A DNA stretch of 64,000 nucleotides from Asanoa ishikariensis (GTDB lineage: Bacteria > Actinomycetota > Actinomycetes > Mycobacteriales > Micromonosporaceae), in the NCBI RefSeq assembly GCF_900107455.1, contig NZ_FNQB01000002.1, positions 1,116,001-1,180,000 of the forward strand, given 5' to 3'. A program made the translations under genes and the position numbers. The notes below the pieces were generated by a model. It was not told where the DNA came from, ran no database searches, and saw only the letters and a list, made by a program, of their open reading frames with translations. Below, piece by piece: positions 8,278 through 16,697 of the stretch (its first letter is position 1; every line of letters starts with the position of its first letter).

Positions 8278-8412
8278 AGGCGCAGGTTTACCACCAGAAA
8301 AGGTATGACCAAATCAGCTATCCGGTCAGTGAACTTTTACCCTCGTGAGTATTGACCACGGTGATCACGGAGGTCGACACTCCCGCCTAGGACACGGCAT
8401 GCGGAGGCGGGC
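8278..8412. promoter_or_regulatory. Divergent promoter/operator region of the amine cluster
   Basis: These 135 bp lie between the divergent flavoprotein and kinase genes and are clearly AT-richer than their surroundings. They hold an imperfect 23-bp palindrome TGACC-N13-GGTCA (8306-8328) overlapping a shorter GGT-ATG-ACC motif (8302-8310). GGT-N3-ACC resembles FadR-subfamily GntR operators. A TTGACC hexamer (8352-8357) is a possible -35 for the rightward operon. The GntR protein encoded at 11034 is the obvious candidate to bind here. Confidence 0.45.
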
Positions 8413-9357
8413 ATGCGGATGGCGGAACGACCCCAGGCCGGCGAGGTGCTGCGCCGTGTGCCGCGCTTCGCTGGGCGGCCCGTGCGCACCACGCCGGTGA
8501 CGGGTGGGCTGTCGCACCACATCTGGCGGGTCGACACCGGCGGACGCAGCTACCTGCTGCGCGTACTCGATCCGGCGGTCTCCGCCGCGGGTCTTGGCGT
8601 CTCGCCCGAGCAGGAGATCGAGAACACCCTGCGGGCGGCCGAGAGCGGGGCCGGCGCCCGGGTGATCGAGGTGGTGCCGGACGTGCCGGCGCTCGTGCTG
8701 GAGTTCCTGCCCGGCCGCACGCTGCACGCCGACGACGTGCGCGACCCGGCGACCATCACCAAGATCGCGGCCGCCTGCCGGAGGTTGCACGACGGCCCGC
8801 GGTTCGACAACGACTTCGACATCATCGCCAAGCGGCGGGACCTGCTCGACCTGTGCGCGCGGCACGACCTGCGGGTGCCGGCCGGCTACCACGATCGGCA
8901 GTCCGAAGTGGACGCGATCGCACAGGCCGTGGCTGGACAGCCCACCCGGCCCTGTCACAACGACCTGCTCCCCGAGAACTTCATCGACGTGGCCGGCGAG
9001 GTACGCATCGTCGACTACCAGCTTTCCGGCAACAACGACCCGGCTTTCGAGCTGGGTGACATAGCGGCCGAGGCCGACTTCGACCCCGACCGGACGGCGG
9101 CCCTGACGGCCGCCTACTTCGGCACAGAGAGCACGCCCGCCCTGCACGCGCGGGTGCGGCTCAACCTGATCCTGTCCAACGTCACCTGGACGCTCTGGTT
9201 CTCCGTGCACCACGGACTGCTCCGGGCGCCCGGGTCGACGTTCGACTACTGGAACGAAGCGGCCGACAAGTGGGCCCGCGCCATCCACGATCTCGACGCA
9301 CCCGACCTGGGTCGCCTGATCGACACCGCCGCGGGCCGCACGGCCACCCCGTTATGA
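8413..9357 (+). CDS. Choline/ethanolamine kinase-like phosphotransferase
   Basis: The 314-residue protein has the protein-kinase-like fold of the choline kinase/APH superfamily. The Brenner motif reads CHNDLLPENF and the metal-binding motif VDYQLSGNNDPAFELGD, with Asp of the DYE-type position present. Family members phosphorylate choline, ethanolamine, aminoglycosides or similar hydroxyl compounds with ATP. Opening an operon whose permease and ligase handle an amine, it may phosphorylate ethanolamine or a related amino alcohol; the substrate is inferred only. GGAGG at 8403-8407 supports ATG 8413; an in-frame ATG follows at 8419. The permease gene begins 21 bp after its stop. Confidence 0.8.
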   Translation: MRMAERPQAGEVLRRVPRFAGRPVRTTPVTGGLSHHIWRVDTGGRSYLLRVLDPAVSAAGLGVSPEQEIENTLRAAESGAGARVIEVVPDVPALVLEFLPGRTLHADDVRDPATITKIAAACRRLHDGPRFDNDFDIIAKRRDLLDLCARHDLRVPAGYHDRQSEVDAIAQAVAGQPTRPCHNDLLPENFIDVAGEVRIVDYQLSGNNDPAFELGDIAAEADFDPDRTAALTAAYFGTESTPALHARVRLNLILSNVTWTLWFSVHHGLLRAPGSTFDYWNEAADKWARAIHDLDAPDLGRLIDTAAGRTATPL

Positions 9358-9378
9358 CCACCTCAGGGAGGTGTTGCA

Positions 9379-10953
9379 GTGACGACCACGTCGCCCGAAA
9401 CGGGTGAGCAGCCACTGGACGACGATGCCCAGCGGCTCGCGGAGCTCGGCTACAAGCAGGAACTCCGGCGCAAGTGGAGCGGATTCTCCAACTTCGCCAT
9501 CTCGTTCTCCATCATCTCGATCCTGGCCGGCTGCTTCACCACCTTCGGCCAGGCCTGGAACAACGGCGGCCCGATCGCGATCTCCTGGGGCTGGCCCCTG
9601 ATCTCGATCTTCATCCTGATCATCGGGCTCTGCATGTCGGAGCTCGTCTCCGCGTACCCCACCGCGGGCGGCATCTACTGGTGGGCCGCGAAGATGGGCA
9701 AGCCGGTGCACGGCTGGTTCACCGGCTGGCTCAACCTGGTCGGCCTGGTCGCCGTCACCGCGTCGGTCGACTACGGCTGCGCGACGTTCCTCAACCTGAC
9801 CCTGTCGGCGCTCTTCGACGGCTGGGCCGGCACGCTCAACCAGGCGTTCCTGTTGTTCGTGATCATCCTGGCGCTGCACGGGATCATCAACATCTACGGC
9901 CACGCCATCATCGACATCCTGCAGAACATCTCGGTCTGGTGGCACGTCGCCGGCGCGGCAGCGGTCGTGCTGATCCTGATCGTCGTGCCGGACGAGCACC
10001 AGAGCTTCCAGTTCGTCTTCACCGAGCGCTTCAACAACTCCGGGTTCGGCGACGGCGAACACAACGGCCTGATGTTCTGGTTCTTCATCCTGCCGCTCGG
10101 GTTCCTGCTGACCCAGTACACGATCACCGGTTTCGACGCCTGCGCCCACGTCTCGGAGGAGACCCGCGGCGCGTCGCACGCGGCGGCCCGCGGGCTCTGG
10201 CAGTCGATCTTCTATTCGGCGATCGGTGGCTGGATCCTGCTGCTCGCATTCCTGTTCGCGGCCACGGACGTCGACGCGATCAACGCGGCCGGCGGCTTCT
10301 CGGGCGCGATCTTCGAGTCGGCGCTCACCCCGGTGATGTTCAAGATCGTCATCATCATCTCCACCATCGGCCAGTTCTTCTGCGGCATGAGCTGCGTGAC
10401 CTCGATGTCCCGGATGACGTACGCGTTCAGCCGTGACCGCGCGGTCCCCGGCTGGCGCCTATGGTCGAAGGTCAACCGCGACGGCACCCCGGTGTACGCG
10501 ATCATCGCCGGCACCGTCGCCGGCGGCGTGCTGACGCTGCCGGCGCTCTACCAGTACAACGGCATCCCGGTCGCGTTCTATGCGGTCGTCTCGGTCGCGG
10601 TCATCGGCCTGTACCTGGCATTCCTGATCCCGATCGCGCTGCGCCTGCGCCTGGGCGACGCGTTCCGCCCGGGGCCGTGGACGCTGGGCCGGCGCTACAA
10701 GGTGCTCGGCTGGATCGCGGTGATCGAGATCGCAGTGATCTCGGTCTACTTCATCCTGCCGTTCACCCCGGCCGCGGTCCCGTTCAGCGACGACTTCACC
10801 TGGAGCGCGGTCAACTACGCCCCGCTGGCCATCGGCGGCGTGCTCCTGGCGGTCTGGATCTGGTGGCGGGTCTCGGCACGGCATTGGTTCACCGGCCCCC
10901 GTCGTACAGTCGACGAACCGGATACGACTGACGCCAGTACGCCCGCGCCCTGA
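9379..10953 (+). CDS. APC-superfamily amino acid/amine permease
   Basis: The 524-residue protein has about 12 membrane helices and APC hallmarks: FSNFAISFSIISILAG in helix 1, SELVSAYPTAGGIYWW in helix 2, and GFDACAHVSEETRGA in the loop after helix 6. The latter is typical of GABA, choline and polyamine permeases of the UGA4/PuuP-like branch. It should import the amine substrate of the cluster across the cytoplasmic membrane. GTG start with AGGGAGG upstream. It follows the kinase by 21 bp, and a strong hairpin follows it, so the kinase-permease pair forms one transcription unit. The C-terminal tail is hydrophilic. Confidence 0.88.
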   Translation: MTTTSPETGEQPLDDDAQRLAELGYKQELRRKWSGFSNFAISFSIISILAGCFTTFGQAWNNGGPIAISWGWPLISIFILIIGLCMSELVSAYPTAGGIYWWAAKMGKPVHGWFTGWLNLVGLVAVTASVDYGCATFLNLTLSALFDGWAGTLNQAFLLFVIILALHGIINIYGHAIIDILQNISVWWHVAGAAAVVLILIVVPDEHQSFQFVFTERFNNSGFGDGEHNGLMFWFFILPLGFLLTQYTITGFDACAHVSEETRGASHAAARGLWQSIFYSAIGGWILLLAFLFAATDVDAINAAGGFSGAIFESALTPVMFKIVIIISTIGQFFCGMSCVTSMSRMTYAFSRDRAVPGWRLWSKVNRDGTPVYAIIAGTVAGGVLTLPALYQYNGIPVAFYAVVSVAVIGLYLAFLIPIALRLRLGDAFRPGPWTLGRRYKVLGWIAVIEIAVISVYFILPFTPAAVPFSDDFTWSAVNYAPLAIGGVLLAVWIWWRVSARHWFTGPRRTVDEPDTTDASTPAP

Positions 10954-10973
10954 CCCTCGGGCCTTCGGCTCCT

Positions 10974-11020
10974 CCGCGACCGGCACCCCGCCGGTCGCGG
11001 GGGAGAGGCCACACCTTTTT
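10974..11020 (+). terminator. Intrinsic terminator after the permease
   Basis: An 11-bp perfect stem CCGCGACCGGC (10974-10984) / GCCGGTCGCGG (10990-11000) with a 5-nt loop is followed at 11015-11020 by a T-rich stretch. It separates the kinase-permease unit from the regulator gene. Confidence 0.6.
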
Positions 11021-11033
11021 GGGGGTACGCACG

Positions 11034-12158
11034 ATGCCCACCGACGCCGCCCGCAAGCCGCCCCGGCGCCCACGCCCGGCCAAGGCCGCCCTGGCCACCG
11101 CCGCCGCGCCCGCCGACGGCCTGCCGGACGCCGCCGCGACTTCGACCGGCTCGCGCAAGCTGGTGGTGCCGGCGGACAGCGGCGCTGCACTCGCGGCCGG
11201 ACGTGGGCGGAAGTCAGTTGCTGCCGCGGACGCATCTGCGGCGGTCGTCCCGGGTGCAGCGGATGCGCAGCGGCCGTCCGCTCGATCTGTGCGAAAGCCG
11301 GCGGCCTCCGCAGACGTGTCCGGCGCGGCGGTCCCGGCCATCGCGAAACCGCGGCGCCCGCGCGACCCGGACCCCGCGACTCAGCCCGATCGGCCGGTTA
11401 GGCGGCGCGGGGATCCGGCGGTTACGGGGGTGCCGTTGTGGCGGCCCGTCCGGGGTGGCAACGCTTTCGAGATCACCGTGTCGCGGTTGGCGCAGGCCAT
11501 TCGGTTGGGTCTGGTCGGGGCCGGTGACCGGCTGCCTGCCGAGCGGGAGCTGGCCGAGAAGCTCCAGGTCAGTCGGGTCACGCTGCGGGAGGCGATCCGG
11601 GCCCTGCGCGAGGCCGGCTTCCTCGAGTCACGGCGGGGCCGCACGGGCGGCACGTTCGTGGTCTCGCCGGTGACCGACGATGTCGACAAGGGACGGAAGA
11701 CAGCGCCCAAGGTGACGGGCGCCGCCGAGCTTGCCCGGCAGATGGGTGACACCCTGCACGACGCGCTCGACTTTCGGCGGGTGCTCGAGCCCGGCGCCGC
11801 CGGCTTGGCCGCTACCCGCACCCTGACCGCACAAGAGCGGCAGCAGCTCGTCGCCTGTCTGGCCGCCTCCCGCGACCGCGACCCGACCACCCGGCGGGTG
11901 GCGGACTCCCGGTTGCACCTGGCCATCGCCGCTGCCGGTGGCAGTCCGTCGTTGGCCGCCGCGGTCGCCGACGTGCAGCTCGCGCTCGACCGGCTGTTGG
12001 CCGCCATTCCGGTGATCAAGAAGAACCTGGACCACTCGGATCGGCAACATACCCGCGTCGTGGACGCGATTCTTGCCGGCGACGCGGCTACCGCGCGGGC
12101 GACGATGGAGGAGCACTGCGACGCGACCGCGGTGTTGTTGCGAGGCTTGCTCGGATGA
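11034..12158 (+). CDS. GntR/FadR-family regulator with a long basic N-terminal tail
   Basis: The C-terminal 240 residues form a normal FadR-type GntR regulator: a winged helix with AIRLGLVGAGDRLPAERELA and SRVTLREAIRALREAGFLE, then an FCD ligand domain (DFRRVLEPGAAG, HLAIAAAGGSP, HTRVVDAILAGD). Ahead of it are about 130 residues made almost only of Ala, Pro, Arg, Lys and Asp with loosely repeated KPAASADVSGAAVP-like segments, resembling a histone-H1-like tail. ATG 11034 is used here. A GTG at 11430 would give a standard 242-residue protein, but the upstream frame keeps strong GC3 bias. It probably controls the surrounding amine genes through the operators near 8306 and 12171. Confidence 0.85.
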   Translation: MPTDAARKPPRRPRPAKAALATAAAPADGLPDAAATSTGSRKLVVPADSGAALAAGRGRKSVAAADASAAVVPGAADAQRPSARSVRKPAASADVSGAAVPAIAKPRRPRDPDPATQPDRPVRRRGDPAVTGVPLWRPVRGGNAFEITVSRLAQAIRLGLVGAGDRLPAERELAEKLQVSRVTLREAIRALREAGFLESRRGRTGGTFVVSPVTDDVDKGRKTAPKVTGAAELARQMGDTLHDALDFRRVLEPGAAGLAATRTLTAQERQQLVACLAASRDRDPTTRRVADSRLHLAIAAAGGSPSLAAAVADVQLALDRLLAAIPVIKKNLDHSDRQHTRVVDAILAGDAATARATMEEHCDATAVLLRGLLG

Positions 12159-12170
12159 TTGACGCCGTAA

Positions 12171-12188
12171 TGGTTTGCTAGTAGACCA
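12171..12188. promoter_or_regulatory. 18-bp palindromic operator before the GS-like gene
   Basis: TGGTTTGCTAGTAGACCA is an 18-bp palindrome centred on CTAG with 14 of 18 positions symmetric; outer arms TGGT/ACCA are perfect and can be read as AATGGT-N10-ACCATT. It lies 35 bp upstream of the start codon, where a GntR repressor would block transcription. The neighbouring GntR gene ends 12 bp before it. Confidence 0.5.
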
Positions 12189-12223
12189 TTTCTTTGGAAA
12201 GACGAGCTAAGGGAGGCGCGAGG

Positions 12224-13591
12224 ATGACCCGAGTACCGGCGTTCACGCTCGAAGAGCTCGCCGTCGCGGTCGACGGTGGCGAGATAGACACCGTCGCGCT
12301 CGCGCTCACCGACATGGAGGGCCGCCTTCAGGGCAAGCGGATCCATGGCCGGTTCTTCATCGACGAGGTCACCGAGGCCGGGGCCGAGGGGTGCAACTAC
12401 CTGCTGGCCGTCGACGTCGACATGAACACCGTCGACGGGTACGCGATGTCGAGTTGGGACCGCGGCTACGGCGACTTCGCGATGGTCCCTGACCTGGCCA
12501 CCCTGCGCCGGGTGCCGTGGCAGCCGGGCACCGCCCTGCTGCTGGCCGACCTGGCCTGGCTCGACGGGTCCGGCGACGTCACGGCCAGCCCGCGGCAAAT
12601 CCTGCGCCGCCAACTCGAGAGACTGGCGGCGCACGAGCTGACCGCGTACGCCGGCACCGAGCTCGAGTTCGTCCTCTACAAGGACTCGTACGAGGACGCC
12701 TGGCAGCGCGGCTACCGCGACCTGAACCCGGCCAACCTCTACAACGTCGACTACTCGATGCTCGGCACCGCGCGGGTCGAGCCGCTCCTGCGCCGGATCC
12801 GCAACGAGATGGCCGGCGCGGGGCTGGTGCCGGAGAGCGCCAAGGGCGAGTGCAACCTGGGCCAGCACGAGATCGCGTTCCGCTACGCCGACGCGCTGAC
12901 CTGCGCCGACCACCACGTCATCTACAAGAACGGTGCCAAGGAGATCGCCGCCCAGGAGGGCATGTCGATCACCTTCATGGCCAAGCCCAACCAGCGGGAG
13001 GGCAACTCCTGCCACATCCACTTCTCGCTGCGCGGGCCGGACGACCGGTCGGCGATGTTGGGGGAGGGGCCGGCCCACCTGTCCAAGACGGGTGAGCACG
13101 CGCTGGCCGGCCTGCTGGCCACCATGCGTGAGTTCAGCGTGCTGTTCGCGCCGAACATCAACTCCTACAAGCGTTACCAGCCGGGCTCGTTCGCGCCGAC
13201 GGCACTGCGCTGGGGCAGTGACAACCGCACCTGCGCGCTGCGGCTGGTCGGGCACGGCCAGGGCATGCGCGTGGAGAACCGGGTGCCGGGCGCCGACGTC
13301 AACCCGTACCTGGCGATCGCCGCGCTGATCGCCGGCACGATCCACGGCATCGAGAACGAGCTTCCCCTCGAACGCGAGTTCACCGGCAACGCGTACGGCG
13401 ACGACACGTCACCAAGGGTGCCGAGCACCTTGCGCGAGGCGGCGGCGCTTTGGGAGGGCTCCGAAACCGCCCGGGCCGCGTTCGGTGACGACGTGGTCGA
13501 CCACTACGCCAACCGCGCCCGGATCGAACTGGCCGCCTTCGACGCGGCGGTCACCGACTGGGAGCTGTTCCGCGGCTTCGAACGTCTCTAG
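12224..13591 (+). CDS. Glutamine-synthetase-like gamma-glutamyl-amine ligase (GlnA4/PuuA type)
   Basis: The 455-residue protein has the GS fold: an N-terminal beta-grasp and the catalytic domain with metal and glutamate motifs (ELEFVLYKDSYEDAW, ESAKGECNLGQHEIAF, NSCHIHFSLRG, NRVPGADVNPYLA). It lacks the GlnA adenylylation loop and the NGGK-type ammonium region differs, as in ligases that couple glutamate to amines such as ethanolamine or putrescine. It should form gamma-glutamyl-amine from ATP, glutamate and amine in the cytoplasm. ATG 12224 has GGGAGG 7 nt upstream. The order ligase-aldehyde dehydrogenase-SDR is, as I recall, that around Streptomyces coelicolor glnA4, which favours ethanolamine. 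The substrate needs testing. Confidence 0.85.
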   Translation: MTRVPAFTLEELAVAVDGGEIDTVALALTDMEGRLQGKRIHGRFFIDEVTEAGAEGCNYLLAVDVDMNTVDGYAMSSWDRGYGDFAMVPDLATLRRVPWQPGTALLLADLAWLDGSGDVTASPRQILRRQLERLAAHELTAYAGTELEFVLYKDSYEDAWQRGYRDLNPANLYNVDYSMLGTARVEPLLRRIRNEMAGAGLVPESAKGECNLGQHEIAFRYADALTCADHHVIYKNGAKEIAAQEGMSITFMAKPNQREGNSCHIHFSLRGPDDRSAMLGEGPAHLSKTGEHALAGLLATMREFSVLFAPNINSYKRYQPGSFAPTALRWGSDNRTCALRLVGHGQGMRVENRVPGADVNPYLAIAALIAGTIHGIENELPLEREFTGNAYGDDTSPRVPSTLREAAALWEGSETARAAFGDDVVDHYANRARIELAAFDAAVTDWELFRGFERL

Positions 13592-13604
13592 GGGGAGAAA
13601 CACC

Positions 13605-14960
13605 GTGACCGACCTGGTCAACCCGGCCACCGGGCTGGCGATCGAGACCGTGCCGGCGAGCAGCCTGTACGACACCGACGCGGCCATCGAGCGCGCCCAC
13701 GCGGCGTTCCCGAGATGGCGGGCGCTCGCGCCCGCCGACCGGGCCCGGCTGCTGCGCCGGTTCGCGGCGACCGTCGACGCGCACATCGAGGAGTTGGCCG
13801 AGCTCGAGGTGCGCAACTCCGGGCACACCATCGGCAACGCCCGCTGGGAGGCCGGCAACGTCCGCGACGTGCTCGACTACTACGCGGGCGCGCCCGAGCG
13901 GCTGATGGGCCGGCAGATCCCGGTCGCCGGCGGGCTCGACGTGACCTTCCACGAGCCGCTCGGCGTGGTCGGCGTCATCGTGCCGTGGAACTTCCCGATG
14001 CCGATCGCCGGCTGGGGGTTCGCGCCCGCGCTGGCGGCCGGCAACACTGTGGTGCTCAAGCCGGCCGAGGTGACGCCACTGACCGCCTTGCGGCTGGCCG
14101 AGCTGGCCCTGAGGGCCGGGCTGCCGGAGGGTGTGTTCACCGTCGTGCCGGGGCGGGGATCGCTGGTGGGCGAACGGTTCGTGACCCACCCGGCGGTGCG
14201 CAAGGTCTGCTTCACCGGTTCGACCGACGTCGGCAAGCGGATCATGCGGGGCTGCGCCGACCAGGTCAAGCGGGTGACGCTGGAGCTGGGCGGCAAGAGC
14301 GCCAACATCGTGTTCGCCGACGCCGACCTGGAGAAGGCCGCGGCGGGCGCTCCGGCCGCGGTCTTCGACAACGCCGGCCAGGACTGCTGCGCGCGGTCGA
14401 GGATCCTCGTGCAACGAGGGGTGTACGACCGCTTCCTGGAGCTGTTGGAGCCGGCGGTGCGGGCCTTCCGGGTCGAGGACCCGGCGCTGGAGACCGCGCA
14501 GATGGGCCCGCTGATCACGGCGGCACAGCGGGCGACCGTCGCCTCCTATGTAGACGATGACGCGCGGGTCGCCTTCACGGGCAACGCGCCGGAAGGGCCC
14601 GGATTCTGGTACGCGCCGACGGTGCTGCTGGCCGACTCGGCGCAGGACCGGCACTGGCGCGAGGAGATCTTCGGCCCGGTCGTCTCGGTGCTGCCGTTCG
14701 ACGACGAGGCCGACGCGATCCGGCTGGCCAACGACACGGAGTACGGCCTGTCCGGCTCGATCTGGACCCGCGACGCCGGCCGGGCGATCCGGGTGGCCCG
14801 CGGCGTCGAGACCGGCAACCTGTCGGTCAACTCCAACTCGTCGGTCCGTTATTCGACCCCGTTCGGCGGCATGAAGCAGTCCGGCCTCGGCCGGGAGCTC
14901 GGCCCCGACGCGTTGCTCTCCTTCACCGACGTCAAGAACGTGTTTCTTGCGGCGGAATGA
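13605..14960 (+). CDS. NAD(P)-dependent aldehyde dehydrogenase
   Basis: The 451-residue enzyme shows the standard ALDH motifs: PWNFPMPIAGW, the cofactor loop FTGSTDVGKRI, the general base in TLELGGKSANIVF, the nucleophile in GQDCCARSR, and EEIFGPVVSV. In this cluster it should oxidise the gamma-glutamylated aldehyde to the acid, the PuuC step. GTG start with GGGGGAG upstream, 13 bp after the ligase stop, so clearly co-transcribed. At 451 residues it is somewhat shorter than the typical 480-500. Confidence 0.9.
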   Translation: MTDLVNPATGLAIETVPASSLYDTDAAIERAHAAFPRWRALAPADRARLLRRFAATVDAHIEELAELEVRNSGHTIGNARWEAGNVRDVLDYYAGAPERLMGRQIPVAGGLDVTFHEPLGVVGVIVPWNFPMPIAGWGFAPALAAGNTVVLKPAEVTPLTALRLAELALRAGLPEGVFTVVPGRGSLVGERFVTHPAVRKVCFTGSTDVGKRIMRGCADQVKRVTLELGGKSANIVFADADLEKAAAGAPAAVFDNAGQDCCARSRILVQRGVYDRFLELLEPAVRAFRVEDPALETAQMGPLITAAQRATVASYVDDDARVAFTGNAPEGPGFWYAPTVLLADSAQDRHWREEIFGPVVSVLPFDDEADAIRLANDTEYGLSGSIWTRDAGRAIRVARGVETGNLSVNSNSSVRYSTPFGGMKQSGLGRELGPDALLSFTDVKNVFLAAE

Positions 14961-14983
14961 CTCGCGACTGATTGAGAGGTTCG

Positions 14984-15748
14984 ATGAACAGGCTCCAAGA
15001 CCGGGTGGCCGTGATCACCGGTGCCGGCAGCGGCATCGGTCTGGCCACCGCCCGGCGGTTCGCCGCCGAGGGCGCCAAAGTGGTCTGCGTCGACGTCGGC
15101 GCTGAGGCCGGCAAGGCGGCGGCCGACGAGGTGGGCGGGGAGTTCGTGCTCTGCGACGTGTCCGACGAGGACGGTGTCCGCGAGCTGTTCGACGGCGTCG
15201 CCGAAAGGTACGGGCGGGTCGATATCGCGTTCAACAACGCCGGAATCTCGCCGCCGGACGACGACTCCATCCTGGAAACCGGACTCGACGCCTGGGAACG
15301 GGTCATCCGGGTCAATACCACCAGCGTCTATCTCTGCTGCAAGTACGCGCTCCCGCACATGCGCCGGCAGGGCAAGGGCTCGATCATCAACACCGCGTCG
15401 TTCGTGGCCCTGATGGGCGCCGCAACCTCGCAGATCGCCTATACGGCCAGCAAGGGCGGTGTCCTGGCGATGACCCGTGAGCTGGGCGTCCAGTTCGCCC
15501 GCGAGGGCATCCGGGTCAACGCGCTGTGTCCTGGGCCGATCGCCACGCCGCTGCTGCTGGACCTGTTCGCCAAGGACCCCGAGCGGGCCGCGCGACGGCT
15601 GGTGCACGTGCCGATGGGGCGGTTCGGTGCGCCGGAAGAGATCGCCGCGGCGGTCGCGTTCCTGGCCAGCGACGACGCCTCGTTCATGACAGCGGCGCAA
15701 TTCGTCGTCGACGGCGGAATTACCGGGGCATACGTCACACCTCTGTAG
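14984..15748 (+). CDS. Short-chain dehydrogenase/reductase
   Basis: The 254-residue classical SDR has the TGAGSGIG cofactor motif, NNAG and the catalytic Ser with YTASKGG. An acidic residue at the end of strand 2 (VCVDVGAE) favours NAD over NADP. Annotators would call it 3-oxoacyl-ACP reductase, but here a role as alcohol dehydrogenase on a gamma-glutamylated amino alcohol, feeding the adjacent aldehyde dehydrogenase, fits better; this is inferred from context. ATG 14984 is preceded by GAGAGG (14974-14979), and the gene follows the ALDH by 23 bp. Confidence 0.88.
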   Translation: MNRLQDRVAVITGAGSGIGLATARRFAAEGAKVVCVDVGAEAGKAAADEVGGEFVLCDVSDEDGVRELFDGVAERYGRVDIAFNNAGISPPDDDSILETGLDAWERVIRVNTTSVYLCCKYALPHMRRQGKGSIINTASFVALMGAATSQIAYTASKGGVLAMTRELGVQFAREGIRVNALCPGPIATPLLLDLFAKDPERAARRLVHVPMGRFGAPEEIAAAVAFLASDDASFMTAAQFVVDGGITGAYVTPL

Positions 15749-15808
15749 CGATCGTTTGTCGATCGGGTCGCCGGGTAGCAGAGTGTGGGGAGGAGGTTCT
15801 CAACAACC

Positions 15809-16513
15809 GTGCGACCTATCGTCGGAATTACGTCCTATGTAGAACCCGCTTCCTGGGGTGTGTGGATCGACCAGGATGCGGCGCTGATCAGAAAGTCCTA
15901 CGTCGATGCGGTGACCGCAGCCGGCGCGCGGGCGGTGATACTTCCCCCGGATGACACTGATGCGGACGTACTCCGCGCCCTCGATGCACTGATCATTGCC
16001 GGGGGCGCGGATCTTGGGCCCGACCTGTACGGGGAGGAGCCCGGCCCACTGACCGACAGCCGCCCCGACCGCGATCGGGGCGAGTCTCTGCTGCTCCAGG
16101 CGGCCCTGCGGACCGACCTGCCGGTGCTGGGCATCTGCCGTGGCATGCAGTTGCTGGCGGTGACCTGCGGCGGCCGGCTCCACCAGCACCTGCCCGACGT
16201 GGTGGGCTCGGACAAGCACCGCCCGGGTCCGGGCGTCTACGGCTGGCACGGCATCACCTTGGAGCCCGGCTCCCTGGCCGCTGAGGTGGCCGGCGACGGA
16301 CCCGAGGGCGACGGCCGCATAGAGGTCAACACCTACCACCACCAGGGCGTGGCCGACCCGGGCTCGCTGACGGTCACGGCCTGGGCCGACGACGGCGTGG
16401 TCGAGGCGGTCGAAGACCCGACCAAGCCCTTCGTCCTGGGCGTCCAGTGGCACCCGGAAGAGGCAGGCGAACGCCGCATCTTCGAGTCCCTGGTAGACGC
16501 GGCCCGCACGTAA
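15809..16513 (+). CDS. Class I glutamine amidotransferase, PuuD-like gamma-glutamyl hydrolase
   Basis: The 234-residue protein has a class I GATase fold with nucleophile in GICRGMQLL and catalytic His-Glu in VQWHPEE, plus the PuuD-typical start RPIVGITSYVE and IAGGADLGPDLY. It should hydrolyse the gamma-glutamyl bond of the oxidised intermediate and return glutamate, the last step of the route. GTG 15809 is chosen because residues before it are unlike the family. The purine-rich GGGGAGGAGG (15787-15796) is 12 nt upstream, a long but usable spacing. A strong hairpin follows, ending this operon. Confidence 0.85.
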   Translation: MRPIVGITSYVEPASWGVWIDQDAALIRKSYVDAVTAAGARAVILPPDDTDADVLRALDALIIAGGADLGPDLYGEEPGPLTDSRPDRDRGESLLLQAALRTDLPVLGICRGMQLLAVTCGGRLHQHLPDVVGSDKHRPGPGVYGWHGITLEPGSLAAEVAGDGPEGDGRIEVNTYHHQGVADPGSLTVTAWADDGVVEAVEDPTKPFVLGVQWHPEEAGERRIFESLVDAART

Positions 16514-16521
16514 CGTCAATC

Positions 16522-16563
16522 CGCCACCCACCCGCCGCACCGACACGCGGCGCGTGGGTGGCG
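16522..16563 (+). terminator. 17-bp stem hairpin after the first PuuD-like gene
   Basis: Arms 16522-16538 and 16547-16563 pair over 17 bp with one mismatch around an 8-nt loop, 8 bp after the stop. It probably ends the ligase operon and isolates the second amidotransferase. Confidence 0.6.
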
Positions 16564-16685
16564 CTGGCTTGTGTGCCGCGAGCCTGGCTCGAAGCGCCAG
16601 CGAGTTTCTCCGGCGGGAGCAACGGTCCGTACCCCAATGGATCCGGGACAGCGAATTTCGAGCCTTTGGTTTCCGGAAATCCCGC

Positions 16686-16697
16686 TAGAGTGAGCTG
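16686..16697 (+). promoter_or_regulatory. Leaderless-type promoter for the second PuuD-like gene
   Basis: TAGAGT (16686-16691) is 6 nt before ATG 16698. A TANNNT -10 box at this distance places the transcription start at or next to the start codon, and no ribosome binding site is visible. Confidence 0.45.
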
